A stretch of 64,000 nucleotides of DNA from positions 438,420-502,419 of the forward strand of contig NZ_VFWZ01000009.1 of the NCBI RefSeq assembly GCF_006443095.1, read 5' to 3'. A program made the translations under genes and the position numbers. Positions 45,801-53,357 of the stretch are shown here, one piece after another; the stretch's first letter is position 1; each line of letters begins with the position of its first letter. Under the pieces are notes generated by a model. It had not been told where the DNA came from, did no database searches, and was given only the letters and a program-made list of their open reading frames with translations. The DNA is from Aquimarina algicola (GTDB lineage Bacteria; Bacteroidota; Bacteroidia; Flavobacteriales; Flavobacteriaceae).

Positions 45801-46523
45801 GTATTTGGTGTAGGCTTACAAAGAAAAAGTCGTTACGGGAGCGAGTTTTCTATTAATGCTTCTTATGAAGGAATAGAAGTACAGGATACAGAAAATAGAT
45901 TTATTACCTCTGGATTAGAAATTGCAGAAAATGATCCCAATTTTTTTGAAAGAAAGTTTTTTACACATTTAGGACTCAATTATAAGTTTGAGAGCTATGA
46001 TAATCGTATTAACCCTACAAGAGGTATGATGTTGACATTGAATACAGGTGCAAGAATGAATATGGATGATACAGATAGAACATATGGATACCTAAACCCG
46101 AGACTAATTTTTTATAATGCAATTACTAGAAATAAAAAACTGGTTTTAAAAACAGATGTAATAGCAGAAATTAATATTGGTGACGATTTTGAATTCTATC
46201 AAGGAGCAAATTTAGGAGGAACTAAAGGATTACGTGGATATAGAGAAGAAAGATTTACAGGAGAAAGATCATTAGGGTTTAGTGGTGATTTACGATATAG
46301 TTTTAACAGATTCAAAACAGGTGTCACTCCTTTACAATTAGGAATGTTTGGGGGGTATGACCTAGGTAGAGTTTGGATTGATGGTGAAGACTCAGATAAA
46401 TGGCATGACTCTGTTGGTGGCGGAATGTGGGTAAATATTGTAGATACCATAGGTGGAGAACTTGGACTATTCCATAGTGAAGATGGACTACGCTTTACTT
46501 TTGGCTTTGGATTAAATTTCTAA
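42813..46523 (+). CDS. Lipoprotein fusion: calcineurin-like phosphoesterase, kinase-like domain and Omp85-type beta-barrel
   Basis: A 1236-aa protein starting at the ATG 42813 (the frame opens 5 codons earlier at a TTG). Lipobox ILLISSC (Cys 20). Residues about 45-350 are a metallophosphoesterase with every metal motif: GDAGY, FLGDNIYP, GNHDWYNQG, LHHPMF, SGHEHS. Residues about 435-660 resemble an atypical protein/small-molecule kinase fold: GGGQVTRSL loop, SLRAMRKSA Lys, then LFDMLLGDWDRHSDQW (catalytic-loop-like DxxRH) and IPRDRDQVFSNYDG (metal-Asp-like). Residues about 860-1236 form a BamA/TamA-like surface-antigen barrel ending FGFGLNF, with GGTKGLRGYREERFTGE matching the Omp85 RGY motif. 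The protein would sit in the outer membrane with enzymatic domains on one face. The kinase assignment is inference. Confidence 0.85.
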   Translation: MDKYNKILTICAAILLISSCATFSPQYKNESFSKDIPNKAIDKTFYLVGDAGYAKMGHSTDGLTALQKMLDTASVSKEDYLLFLGDNIYPKGMPGKSDPQRALSEHRLNVQIDLAKKFKGNSIFIPGNHDWYNQGLEGVHRQEKYVEKNMNDKDTFLPAKGCPIESIDVNENIHLLLLDTQWYLVNWDKHPTINDNCEIKTRESFFVEIASELKKNSNKTVVIALHHPMFTHGPHGGKNDISKYLFPSKKKIPLPILGSLATQIRAQGGVSKQDISNVQYNKLIRRLTTLARGFDKVVFVSGHEHSLQYIDDKGLKQIISGSGSKVSAASLGHNGLFSYPGQGFAKLDIYKDGSSNVSFYANKDGEPELVYQNLVYDKGKEYDFSNLTNTFDNETSATIYSDEEVNKSNFYQWVWGDHYRYVYGKDIKVPIATLDTLMGGFEIDRQGGGQVTRSLRLIDKNGKRYSLRAMRKSATQFLQKGAFKYTFLDNGFENTLAEDILLDFYSSSYPYAFLALGEMAGAIGVYHTNPKVYFIPKHPALGKYNENFGGEMYFLEERPGKEFGDEPSFGKPDDIESTQDLLNKLRKDEKYQLDEKSYIKTRLFDMLLGDWDRHSDQWRWARFDSEEEKIYRPIPRDRDQVFSNYDGAMLNTLRFLSPLMRKFQVYDGELKKVKWINLSGAPLDKALIQNSKEDIWIEQAKHIQKYLSDDIIDKAFENFPEELKDDTVLGIKENLKKRRERLEEIAKEYYKYLSKHVIIKGTDKDDFFEIIRENNKTTIKVSRIKNGKSQEPFIERTFDSKETKEIWVYGLDDDDEFLVRGKGKKAIKIRIIGGQNNDKYTIENGKRIKVYDHKSKPNTIEKKGGANFVLSNVYDYNIYDHNKYIEKTNAIAPFIGFNPDDGVNVSLTNIFTARGFKNDPFHSRHRVTAAYYFQTEGYDISYAGEFVNAIGRWNILVNGLYTSENFAQNFFGFGNRSINLDDDLTFNYNRVKTSMWVFGVGLQRKSRYGSEFSINASYEGIEVQDTENRFITSGLEIAENDPNFFERKFFTHLGLNYKFESYDNRINPTRGMMLTLNTGARMNMDDTDRTYGYLNPRLIFYNAITRNKKLVLKTDVIAEINIGDDFEFYQGANLGGTKGLRGYREERFTGERSLGFSGDLRYSFNRFKTGVTPLQLGMFGGYDLGRVWIDGEDSDKWHDSVGGGMWVNIVDTIGGELGLFHSEDGLRFTFGFGLNF

Positions 46524-46538
46524 GTAGTTTTTTATGTT

Positions 46539-47081
46539 ATGAAGTTAGAAACACGAAGACTTCGATTACGATTAGTACAATTGTCTGATCTTGGAGATGT
46601 CCATAGATTACATTCTATCAAAGAAGTTGATCAATATAATACTTTAGGCATCCCAACAAATCAACTTGTAACAGAAGTTATTTTAGAAGAATGGATAAGA
46701 TCAATCCATTTGAGACAAGAATATATTTATGTAATAGAATTAAAAGAAGATTCTTCGTTTATTGGATTGATAGCTCTGTGTCTTGGTAATGCCAAATATA
46801 AAATTGCTACTGTTTGGTATAAACTTGATCCGACGTTTTGGGGTCAAGGATACGCGACAGAAGCATTAAAACTAGTGTTGTTTTTTGGTTTTGAGGATAT
46901 TGACCTCCATAGAATTGAAGCCGGTTGCGCAGTCGATAATGTTGGTTCTATAAGAGTTTTAGAAAAAGTAGGTATGATCAAAGAAGGGCATAAACGAGAA
47001 GTACTGCCTCTTGCCACTGGATGGTCTGATAATTATGAATATGCAATGCTACAGAAAGATTGGGAGCAATTAAAAAACTAA
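46539..47081 (+). CDS. GNAT N-acetyltransferase, RimJ/RimL-like
   Basis: A 180-aa acetyltransferase beginning MKLETRRLRLRLVQLSDLGDV, with the acetyl-CoA pyrophosphate loop in YKLDPTFWGQGYATEALKLVLFFGF and the RimJ-type ending NVGSIRVLEKVGMIKEGHKREVL. It may modify a protein N-terminus or a small molecule; the substrate is unknown. It starts 15 bases after the Omp85-fusion gene. Its stop overlaps the convergent gene by 4 bases (CTAA). Confidence 0.93.
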   Translation: MKLETRRLRLRLVQLSDLGDVHRLHSIKEVDQYNTLGIPTNQLVTEVILEEWIRSIHLRQEYIYVIELKEDSSFIGLIALCLGNAKYKIATVWYKLDPTFWGQGYATEALKLVLFFGFEDIDLHRIEAGCAVDNVGSIRVLEKVGMIKEGHKREVLPLATGWSDNYEYAMLQKDWEQLKN

Positions 47082-47950
47082 TCTAAAGTATATTCATATA
47101 AAGAAGCTTTTTTCTTTTTACCGCTTTCATCAGTAATAAATAATGTAGTATCATTTTTAAAGCAGATTCCTTCTTTTTGTGAATAGTGTTTCAATTTAAT
47201 TTTTTGGATACCTCCTTTAAATAGATTGTTATTTTTGAAATCAGATAGAATAAATAACTTGTTATAAGTAAGGAGTACGATTTTATCCTTTTGTGTATTT
47301 ATGGCAGCACCTGTTATAAAACAATCTGCCGGATCATTGCAAAAAGAATAGGTGTCAATAAGTTTTGCAACGTGCTTTCCTGGTTTGGTTGAAAGTTGAT
47401 ATAACTTTGTGGTTCCTTCAAATTTTGAACTTCTGTTTTTAGAAAATAAATAGAGATGATCATTTAAGTAAATAAATGCTTCAACATCAAAATTGAGATT
47501 TTTCTTTTTTGGAGGAAAGCTTTTCTGATCTCCCAAAGTAAATTTAATTTTTGAAACTGAAATATTTCTGGAAATAACACCTGATACCTTATATATAACT
47601 AAGTTTTTTCTATCATTTGTATTATTGCCAAAATCGCCTATGTATAATGTGTCATTTTCACCATAAGCCAAATCTTCCCAGTCAATATTTTTTGCCCCGG
47701 GTATTTTTATTTTTTCCAGAATATCACCTTTACTGTCTAAACAAAATAATGTATTATCATTACCAGAATCATTAATCGCGTAGAGATTACCATCAGATAA
47801 TTGAGTGATACCGGAAACTTCTTTAAGAGATTTTTTAAGAGAGGTTATTTTTTTTAACGATGTATTATGTTTTTGGCAACTCATGGATAGTGTTACCAAA
47901 AACATAATAAATGATATTTTCTTGATATTAATTTCTTTGATTCCAGGCAT
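47078..47950 (-). CDS. Lipoprotein with beta-propeller-like (SdiA-regulated/phytase-like) domain
   Basis: A 290-aa lipoprotein with signal peptide and lipobox LSMSC (Cys 25 or so). The body is made of repeating beta blades such as LKEVSGITQLSDGNLYAINDSGN, IDWEDLAYGENDTLYIGDFGNN and NFDVEAFIYLNDHLYLFSKN. These resemble the SdiA-regulated and esterase-like phytase propellers. Function unknown. The ATG at 47950 lies inside the end of the dps gene (23-bp overlap), so the two are probably co-transcribed; a TTG one codon earlier is less likely. Confidence 0.75.
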   Translation of the reverse strand: MPGIKEINIKKISFIMFLVTLSMSCQKHNTSLKKITSLKKSLKEVSGITQLSDGNLYAINDSGNDNTLFCLDSKGDILEKIKIPGAKNIDWEDLAYGENDTLYIGDFGNNTNDRKNLVIYKVSGVISRNISVSKIKFTLGDQKSFPPKKKNLNFDVEAFIYLNDHLYLFSKNRSSKFEGTTKLYQLSTKPGKHVAKLIDTYSFCNDPADCFITGAAINTQKDKIVLLTYNKLFILSDFKNNNLFKGGIQKIKLKHYSQKEGICFKNDTTLFITDESGKKKKASLYEYTLD

Positions 47951-48380
47951 CAAGCATCCAACTTGTTTTTTCTAACTCTGCAATATAAGTTCCGGTGAGG
48001 TCCAAAGTTCCATCATCTTTTGTTTCTTCTGCAGCTTCAGTCACTATTTTTAATTGTTTTAAGAGTGCATTATGATCTTTAAGAATCTCAGAAACCATAT
48101 CTCTGTCTACTAATGTCGTTTCAGCTTCTTTAATGTTTGAAGTATTTAGGTAATCACTAAAATTACTAACAGGTTTTCCTCTTAGAGTTAAAATACGTTC
48201 TGCTATTTCATCTATTTTCAATTTTGCTTCTTCGTATAATTCCTCAAATTTTTCATGCAAATCAAAAAAATTAGCTCCTGTAACATTCCAATGAAAGTTT
48301 CTTAATTTTTGATAATGCATGTGATAATCAGCTAATAAAATATTGAGTGCTTCTATTGTTTTTGAATTTGAATCGTACAT
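47928..48380 (-). CDS. dps: Dps/ferritin-like protein
   Basis: A 150-aa four-helix protein of the Dps family, which stores iron and protects DNA by oxidising Fe(II) with peroxide. Ferroxidase residues are visible in LADYHMHYQKLRNFHWNVTG and in FFDLHEKFEELYEEAKLKIDEIAERIL, at the family spacing. No long basic N-terminal tail is present, so direct DNA binding is uncertain. It is followed by an overlapping lipoprotein gene. Confidence 0.93.
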   Translation of the reverse strand: MYDSNSKTIEALNILLADYHMHYQKLRNFHWNVTGANFFDLHEKFEELYEEAKLKIDEIAERILTLRGKPVSNFSDYLNTSNIKEAETTLVDRDMVSEILKDHNALLKQLKIVTEAAEETKDDGTLDLTGTYIAELEKTSWMLDAWNQRN

Positions 48381-48476
48381 AATTTATTTATCTATTAATT
48401 TTTAAAATTTAAAATAAATGTAATCGATTATATAGGCTAAAGCAGAAAGTTACAATAGTTAGTTGTAATAAGTGTA

Positions 48477-49031
48477 TTATTGCAATCGATTTATGATTTC
48501 ATTAAGAATAAAAAGATAATATGAGTGATCATGAGGAACATATAGTTTTGACTTTTCGGTATCTGCGAGATGATTTTTTAGCATTGTAATAGGAAGTAAA
48601 GAGACTTCAGAAACCTCTTCTTGCTGGAGTTGTAATTTATCTATGTTTGAATTAAATTTAGTTAAGTAAATATAATGTAGTTCATGATCATAAAAATTGA
48701 GTTTTGGTTGCTTTTTTGATATACGAGTTCCTATTAACTCCAGATCATTGTTTGTTACATGAAGTCCAATCTCTTCCTGAATCTCTCTTATAGCTGCATT
48801 TTTAGGTTTTTCGCCAGATGCGATATGGCCAGCAACAGAAATATCCCATAAATCGGGAAATGTATCTTTTTGATGCGCCCTTTTTTGTAAAAGTATTTCT
48901 TTCTCTTTTGTATAAAACCAAATATGCACACTTGCATGAAATAAACCAAGACGATGCGCTTCAGATTTTAAAACCGTAGTATTTGTAGGCTCTCCTTTTT
49001 CGTCAAGGATATCAATATATTCATCTGCCAT
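48477..49031 (-). CDS. NUDIX hydrolase
   Basis: A 184-aa hydrolase with an intact Nudix box (GHIASGEKPKNAAIREIQEEIGL, G-x5-E-x7-RE-x2-EE-x-G). The N-terminus MADEYIDILDEKGEPTNTTVLKSEAHRLGLFHASVHIWFY resembles isopentenyl-diphosphate isomerase-like NUDIX proteins such as YfcD. IPP isomerase activity is possible but the Cys typical of that enzyme is not evident. Substrate unknown. Confidence 0.9.
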   Translation of the reverse strand: MADEYIDILDEKGEPTNTTVLKSEAHRLGLFHASVHIWFYTKEKEILLQKRAHQKDTFPDLWDISVAGHIASGEKPKNAAIREIQEEIGLHVTNNDLELIGTRISKKQPKLNFYDHELHYIYLTKFNSNIDKLQLQQEEVSEVSLLPITMLKNHLADTEKSKLYVPHDHSYYLFILNEIINRLQ

Positions 49032-49149
49032 TATGATGATTTTCTTATTTGTAGATTAACTTATGTTTTTGAAAGGAATTTAATAAAGAATCTATGTTAA
49101 AATTTAAATATTTTTATAATTAATATTAAATAATTGATAAATATTTATT

Positions 49150-49177
49150 GCTAAAATAATATATTTATGCTAAAATA
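49150..49177 (+). promoter_or_regulatory. Direct repeats GCTAAAATA upstream of the InsA-like gene
   Basis: GCTAAAATA occurs at 49150-49158 and 49169-49177 (period 19), with a third partial GCTA at 49185-49188 over the start codon. A TATATTTA near-consensus -7 element (49160-49167) lies between the copies. This is a candidate autoregulatory site. The 18-mer TTTATTGCTAAAATAATA starting at 49144 recurs at 62436. Confidence 0.45.
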
Positions 49178-49183
49178 CTATAT

Positions 49184-49603
49184 ATGCTAGTCAAAACTTG
49201 TCCAAACTGTGGTTCTTCAGAATATATTAAAAGCGGAATTATAAATAATAGACAGCGTTACAAGTGCAAAAGCTGTAATTATTATTTTACAGTAAACAAA
49301 CTTGGTAAAAAAATAGATGACTATTACGTTAATAAAGCGTTACAGTTATATTTAGAAGGACTAACCTATAGAGAGATTGAGCGTATATTAGGGATTTCTC
49401 ATGTAAGTGTAATGAATTGGGTAAAAAAGTATAATATCAAAAGACCATATAACTCTCAGTATCATCCTACTTACAAAATATTGAGCTCTTTTGAGTTAGC
49501 AAGTTATTTTCAATCTCCTGATAATATCCAAGGGGCAGGGGTTATTGTTACAGAGTTGGGAGATAAGTTTATGCTTATCAAATGGGAGCGTTTTAGAGAA
49601 TAA
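49184..49603 (+). CDS. Zinc-ribbon plus helix-turn-helix protein related to IS1 InsA (probable domesticated regulator)
   Basis: A 139-aa protein. Residues 6-31 form a zinc ribbon (CPNCGSS, RYKCKSCNYYF; Cys 6, 9, 28, 31) like the N-terminus of IS1/IS1595 transposases. Residues 50-85 contain an HTH (LYLEGLTYREIERILGISHVSVMNWVKKY). The remaining tail (IQGAGVIVTELGDKFMLIKWERF) is not a transposase catalytic domain. No InsB-like frame, DDE triad or terminal inverted repeats are nearby, so it is not an active IS. It precedes the porin-symporter-acs genes in the same direction and may regulate them (inference). Confidence 0.8.
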   Translation: MLVKTCPNCGSSEYIKSGIINNRQRYKCKSCNYYFTVNKLGKKIDDYYVNKALQLYLEGLTYREIERILGISHVSVMNWVKKYNIKRPYNSQYHPTYKILSSFELASYFQSPDNIQGAGVIVTELGDKFMLIKWERFRE

Positions 49604-49725
49604 CTATATTAATTAGCAAAGAACTATACTCATTTTTATCGCTTAACATAATTTTTAGAATTTTAAAATGTGCACAACACTACGCAAGTAGTTCAAATCA
49701 TTTCATAATCTAAATTCTAAACATC

Positions 49726-50970
49726 ATGAAAAAGCTCATATTACTACTCTTTTTGAGTGGTTTTTTGCTCCCCGATCTCAGTTTTTCGCAAGGATCTCCC
49801 GATTATAACGGAGGAATAAAAATCAAATTAGACGAAGAAGGTTCAAAATATATCAGGGTTATTTCCTGGGGTCAGTTTTGGGCACAATACAGAGATGAAG
49901 TTCCCGATGATGTAAGCAAAACCAATTTTAGTATCAGAAGAGCACGTATGCTTACATATTCTCAGATCAATAAAGATTTTTTAATACTTACACATTTTGG
50001 ATTAAATAGTTTAAATGGTGATAATCAAAGTCCAATAGGGACTGGTGATCGATCACAATTATTTTTCCATGATTTTTGGCTTCAGTATAGCTTAGGAAAA
50101 GATCATGCGGTAGGAGCAGGATTGCACTACTGGAATGGTATTTCAAGACTTAATAATCAAAGTACATTAAACATGATGACTCTAGATAATAATCGTCAAT
50201 CATGGGCAACAATAGGATTATCAGATCAATTTGCAAGACATATAGGAGTATATCTCAAGGGTACTTTTGGTAAATTTCAATATCGTGTAGCGATAAATGA
50301 AACAGGGACCAATACACTAGACTCTGGGATAGATTTAGCTGACCCGGATTTGAATACCGGTGTTACTCGATATGCAGGTAGAGAATTGTTTGGGTCTAAA
50401 GATGCAGGTAAAAACTTTGCAGGGTATTTTGATTATCATTTTCTAGATCAAGAATCTAATTTCCTTCCTTATAAAGTAGGTTCCTATCTCGGCGGAAAGA
50501 AAGTTTTTAATGTAGGAGCAGGGTTCTTCTACCATCCAGATGGAAGTGTGATCATAAATGATGATTTAAGTCTTGATGGGCAGGATGTAGCAATATTTGC
50601 AGTAGATGCTTTTTATGATGCTCCTCTTGGTGAAAACGGATCAGCAATTACTGCCTATGCAACATATCAAAATAATGACTACGGTGATGATTTTACACTT
50701 GGTCAAACATATGAAACAGGTTCAATGCTTTATGGTCATGTTGGATATTTGATTCCTAATACCGATAAGAAAATAAAGTTTCAACCCTATACCTCTTTTA
50801 ATTACAGGTCAATTGATGCCATCGACGATAATGCAACAACATTTGGTGTCGGGGCCAATGCATATTTTAGTGGACATCATTCTAAACTAACGTTAGAATA
50901 TCAAAATATAAAGTACGGCGATAATGATGCACAAAGTGTAGTAACACTTCAGGCAATGATATACTTATAA
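49726..50970 (+). CDS. Outer-membrane porin (phosphate-selective porin O/P-like)
   Basis: A 414-aa beta-barrel protein with signal peptide (about 1-21, ending LSFSQ). It shows TNFSIRRARMLTYSQINKDFLILTHFGLN, long alternating beta strands, and a terminal strand VVTLQAMIYL. Such porins let small anions cross the outer membrane. Its position 11 bases before the DUF4212/symporter pair suggests uptake of acetate or another carboxylate. Confidence 0.85.
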   Translation: MKKLILLLFLSGFLLPDLSFSQGSPDYNGGIKIKLDEEGSKYIRVISWGQFWAQYRDEVPDDVSKTNFSIRRARMLTYSQINKDFLILTHFGLNSLNGDNQSPIGTGDRSQLFFHDFWLQYSLGKDHAVGAGLHYWNGISRLNNQSTLNMMTLDNNRQSWATIGLSDQFARHIGVYLKGTFGKFQYRVAINETGTNTLDSGIDLADPDLNTGVTRYAGRELFGSKDAGKNFAGYFDYHFLDQESNFLPYKVGSYLGGKKVFNVGAGFFYHPDGSVIINDDLSLDGQDVAIFAVDAFYDAPLGENGSAITAYATYQNNDYGDDFTLGQTYETGSMLYGHVGYLIPNTDKKIKFQPYTSFNYRSIDAIDDNATTFGVGANAYFSGHHSKLTLEYQNIKYGDNDAQSVVTLQAMIYL

Positions 50971-50981
50971 AATTTACAATT

Positions 50982-51239
50982 ATGACAGATAAGCAGAAAT
51001 CAGTAGCATATTGGAAAGAAAATTTAAAATATCTGGTAATACTATTAACGATATGGTTTATAGTTTCTTATGGGGCAGGTATTATTTTCAAAGATGCACT
51101 AAACACGATAAGACTTGGTGGATTCAAACTTGGATTTTGGTTTGCACAACAAGGATCAATATATGTGTTTGTAATCCTCATATTCGTATATGTGCGATTA
51201 ATGAATAAACTAGACAAAAAATATGGTTACGATGAGTAA
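50982..51239 (+). CDS. DUF4212 small subunit of a sodium:solute symporter
   Basis: An 85-aa protein with two membrane spans (about 17-36, 51-70) and the family pattern YWKENLKYLVILLTIWFIVSYGAGIIF and LGFWFAQQGSIYVFVILIFVYVRLMNKLDKKYG. DUF4212 proteins are the small partner of VC_2705-type acetate/solute symporters. The cognate symporter starts 30 bases later. Confidence 0.95.
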   Translation: MTDKQKSVAYWKENLKYLVILLTIWFIVSYGAGIIFKDALNTIRLGGFKLGFWFAQQGSIYVFVILIFVYVRLMNKLDKKYGYDE

Positions 51240-51269
51240 TCTTAATACAAATTCAAAAAAATAAAAATT

Positions 51270-53045
51270 ATGGGCGTTCAAGTTTGGACATGGATTTTAG
51301 TAGGGATTACTTTTGTCATCTACTTTGGAATTGCAATTTGGGCAAGAGCAGGATCCACAAAAGAATTTTATGTTGCAGGAGGAGGGGTTTCTCCATTAGC
51401 AAATGGTATGGCTACAGCAGCCGACTGGATGAGTGCTGCTTCATTTATATCGATGGCAGGATTAATTTCCTTTATGGGATATGATGGCTCTGTATTTTTG
51501 ATGGGATGGACCGGAGGATATGTATTATTAGCACTTCTCTTAGCACCATACCTTAGAAAATTCGGAAAATTTACAGTTCCTGATTTTATAGGAGATCGAT
51601 ATTATTCTAATACAGCAAGAACTGTAGCTGTAATTTGTGCATTAATTGTTTCATTTACCTATGTTGCTGGACAAATGCGAGGCGTAGGGATTGTATTCTC
51701 TCAGTTTTTACAAGTAGATATTAATCTTGGTGTAGTTATAGGGATGGCAGTAGTATTGGTGTTTGCTTTCTTAGGAGGAATGAAAGGAATTACCTATACG
51801 CAAGTGGCTCAGTATTGTGTATTGATTTTTGCGTTTATGGTTCCGGCATTCTTTATTTCTATGCAAATGACAGGAAATATTATCCCGCAAATAGGTATGG
51901 GAGGAACTGTAGAAGATGGTACTTATTTATTAGAAAAGCTAGATGCTTTGCATACACAGTTAGGGTTTAATGAATATACAGATGGGTCTAAAGGTACATG
52001 GGATGTTTTTGCTATAACATTGGCATTAATGGCAGGTACAGCAGGGTTGCCTCATGTAATTGTACGTTTCTTTACCGTATCAAAAGTAAAAGACGCTAGA
52101 AAATCTGCAGGATTAGCATTATTATTTATAGCTATCTTATATACAACAGCACCTGCAATTGCAGTATTTGCAAGAACTAATTTGATCGAAACTGTTAGTA
52201 ATAATGAATACGAAAAACTTCCTGAATGGTTTAAAAATTGGGAAAATACAGGACTTATAGCATGGGCAGATAAAAATAATGATGGCAAAATTCAATATGT
52301 AGCAGGTAATGCATTAGACGGAAAACCTAAGTATAAAGGAAATGAAAGAGGTCAATATGGAGAACGTCTTGTATCTAATGCTAATGATGCAGAAAATGAA
52401 TTATATGTAGACCGAGATATTATGGTATTGGCAAATCCTGAGATTGCTAATTTACCAGATTGGGTCGTAGCACTTGTTGCAGCAGGGGGTCTAGCTGCAG
52501 CTTTATCTACTGCCGCAGGATTATTGCTAGTGATCTCAACATCAATCTCTCATGATTTAATTAAAAAACAGATCAAACCAAATATTTCTGAAAAAGGAGA
52601 ACTTCTGGCCGCACGAATCAGTATTGTATTTGCGATTATCGTTGCAGGTCTGTTCGGGATTTATCCGCCAGGATTTGTTGCCGCAGTTGTAGCACTTGCC
52701 TTTGGGCTTGCTGCAGCATCATTCTTCCCAGCGATTGTATTAGGGATTTTTGACAAGCGAATGAATCGACAAGGAGCAGTCGCCGGAATGATAGTAGGAA
52801 TTACATTGATGCTCATTTATATGATTGTATATAAAACAGGATTAATAGGTATCATGGACCCAAGACCAAAATCAGAGTGGTGGTTTGGTACTTCTCCAGA
52901 AGGATTTGGTACAATTGCCATGATTGTAAATGTATTCGTATCAGTAATTGTATCACGAATGACTTCGGCTCCGCCAGAAGATGTACAAGAAATTGTAGAA
53001 AATATAAGAATTCCAAGTGGTGCAGGAGAAGCAACACATCATTAA
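51270..53045 (+). CDS. Sodium:solute symporter, VC_2705/ActP-like
   Basis: A 591-aa SLC5-family transporter with about 13 spans. Recognisable parts are FYVAGGGVSPLANGMATAADWMSAASFISMAGLI, GYVLLALLLAPYLRKFGKFTVPDFIGDRYYSNTAR, GTAGLPHVIVRFFTV, and AALSTAAGLLLVISTSISHDL. A periplasmic-like insert with DKNNDGKIQYVAGN (EF-hand-like) lies around 330-385. The subfamily pairs with DUF4212 and imports acetate or similar carboxylates with sodium; substrate inferred from the acs gene nearby. Confidence 0.93.
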   Translation: MGVQVWTWILVGITFVIYFGIAIWARAGSTKEFYVAGGGVSPLANGMATAADWMSAASFISMAGLISFMGYDGSVFLMGWTGGYVLLALLLAPYLRKFGKFTVPDFIGDRYYSNTARTVAVICALIVSFTYVAGQMRGVGIVFSQFLQVDINLGVVIGMAVVLVFAFLGGMKGITYTQVAQYCVLIFAFMVPAFFISMQMTGNIIPQIGMGGTVEDGTYLLEKLDALHTQLGFNEYTDGSKGTWDVFAITLALMAGTAGLPHVIVRFFTVSKVKDARKSAGLALLFIAILYTTAPAIAVFARTNLIETVSNNEYEKLPEWFKNWENTGLIAWADKNNDGKIQYVAGNALDGKPKYKGNERGQYGERLVSNANDAENELYVDRDIMVLANPEIANLPDWVVALVAAGGLAAALSTAAGLLLVISTSISHDLIKKQIKPNISEKGELLAARISIVFAIIVAGLFGIYPPGFVAAVVALAFGLAAASFFPAIVLGIFDKRMNRQGAVAGMIVGITLMLIYMIVYKTGLIGIMDPRPKSEWWFGTSPEGFGTIAMIVNVFVSVIVSRMTSAPPEDVQEIVENIRIPSGAGEATHH

Positions 53046-53162
53046 AATATAGTAAGAGTTTACAGGTTTTGATATATTGATAAGCCTGTGAGCTTTTATA
53101 AAGAAAAATAAAGGTAAAATTGATTAAATTTAGAGAATGAATGTCAAAAATGACTTGATTTT

Positions 53163-53357
53163 ATGAAGAAACGTCATCAACAAAAATTGGTAGTACTCTC
53201 AATAGCATTATTGTTTTTATTTAATATTCCTCTAATATTTATGTTTAATCACGTAGAAAGCTTTTTTGGCTTTCCTGTACTATACTTTTTTATATTCTTG
53301 ATTTGGGCGATTTCGATTTTGATCTCTTATATTATTTTGAATCGATTCTATGAATAG
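53163..53357 (+). CDS. Small membrane protein, 64 aa, overlapping the sensor kinase gene
   Basis: Two hydrophobic helices (about 9-28, 36-58) after MKKRHQQK. The stop overlaps the start of the SLC5-kinase gene by 8 bases, which implies translational coupling. By size and position it may be a small partner of that SLC5-type sensor, like DUF4212 for the symporter. A near-consensus -7 element (TAAATTTA) lies about 30 bases upstream, so it may open a second transcript. Confidence 0.8.
   Translation: MKKRHQQKLVVLSIALLFLFNIPLIFMFNHVESFFGFPVLYFFIFLIWAISILISYIILNRFYE

Noticed and set aside
41574..46523. Complete Pycsar operon (cyclase plus effector)
   Set aside because: The HD-PycTM gene has no neighbouring class III nucleotide cyclase. 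The divergent neighbour is a phosphoesterase/Omp85 protein, so a classical two-gene system is not present.
49184..49603. Active IS1-family insertion sequence
   Set aside because: Only an InsA-like DNA-binding part exists. There is no InsB frame, DDE motif, terminal inverted repeat or target duplication.
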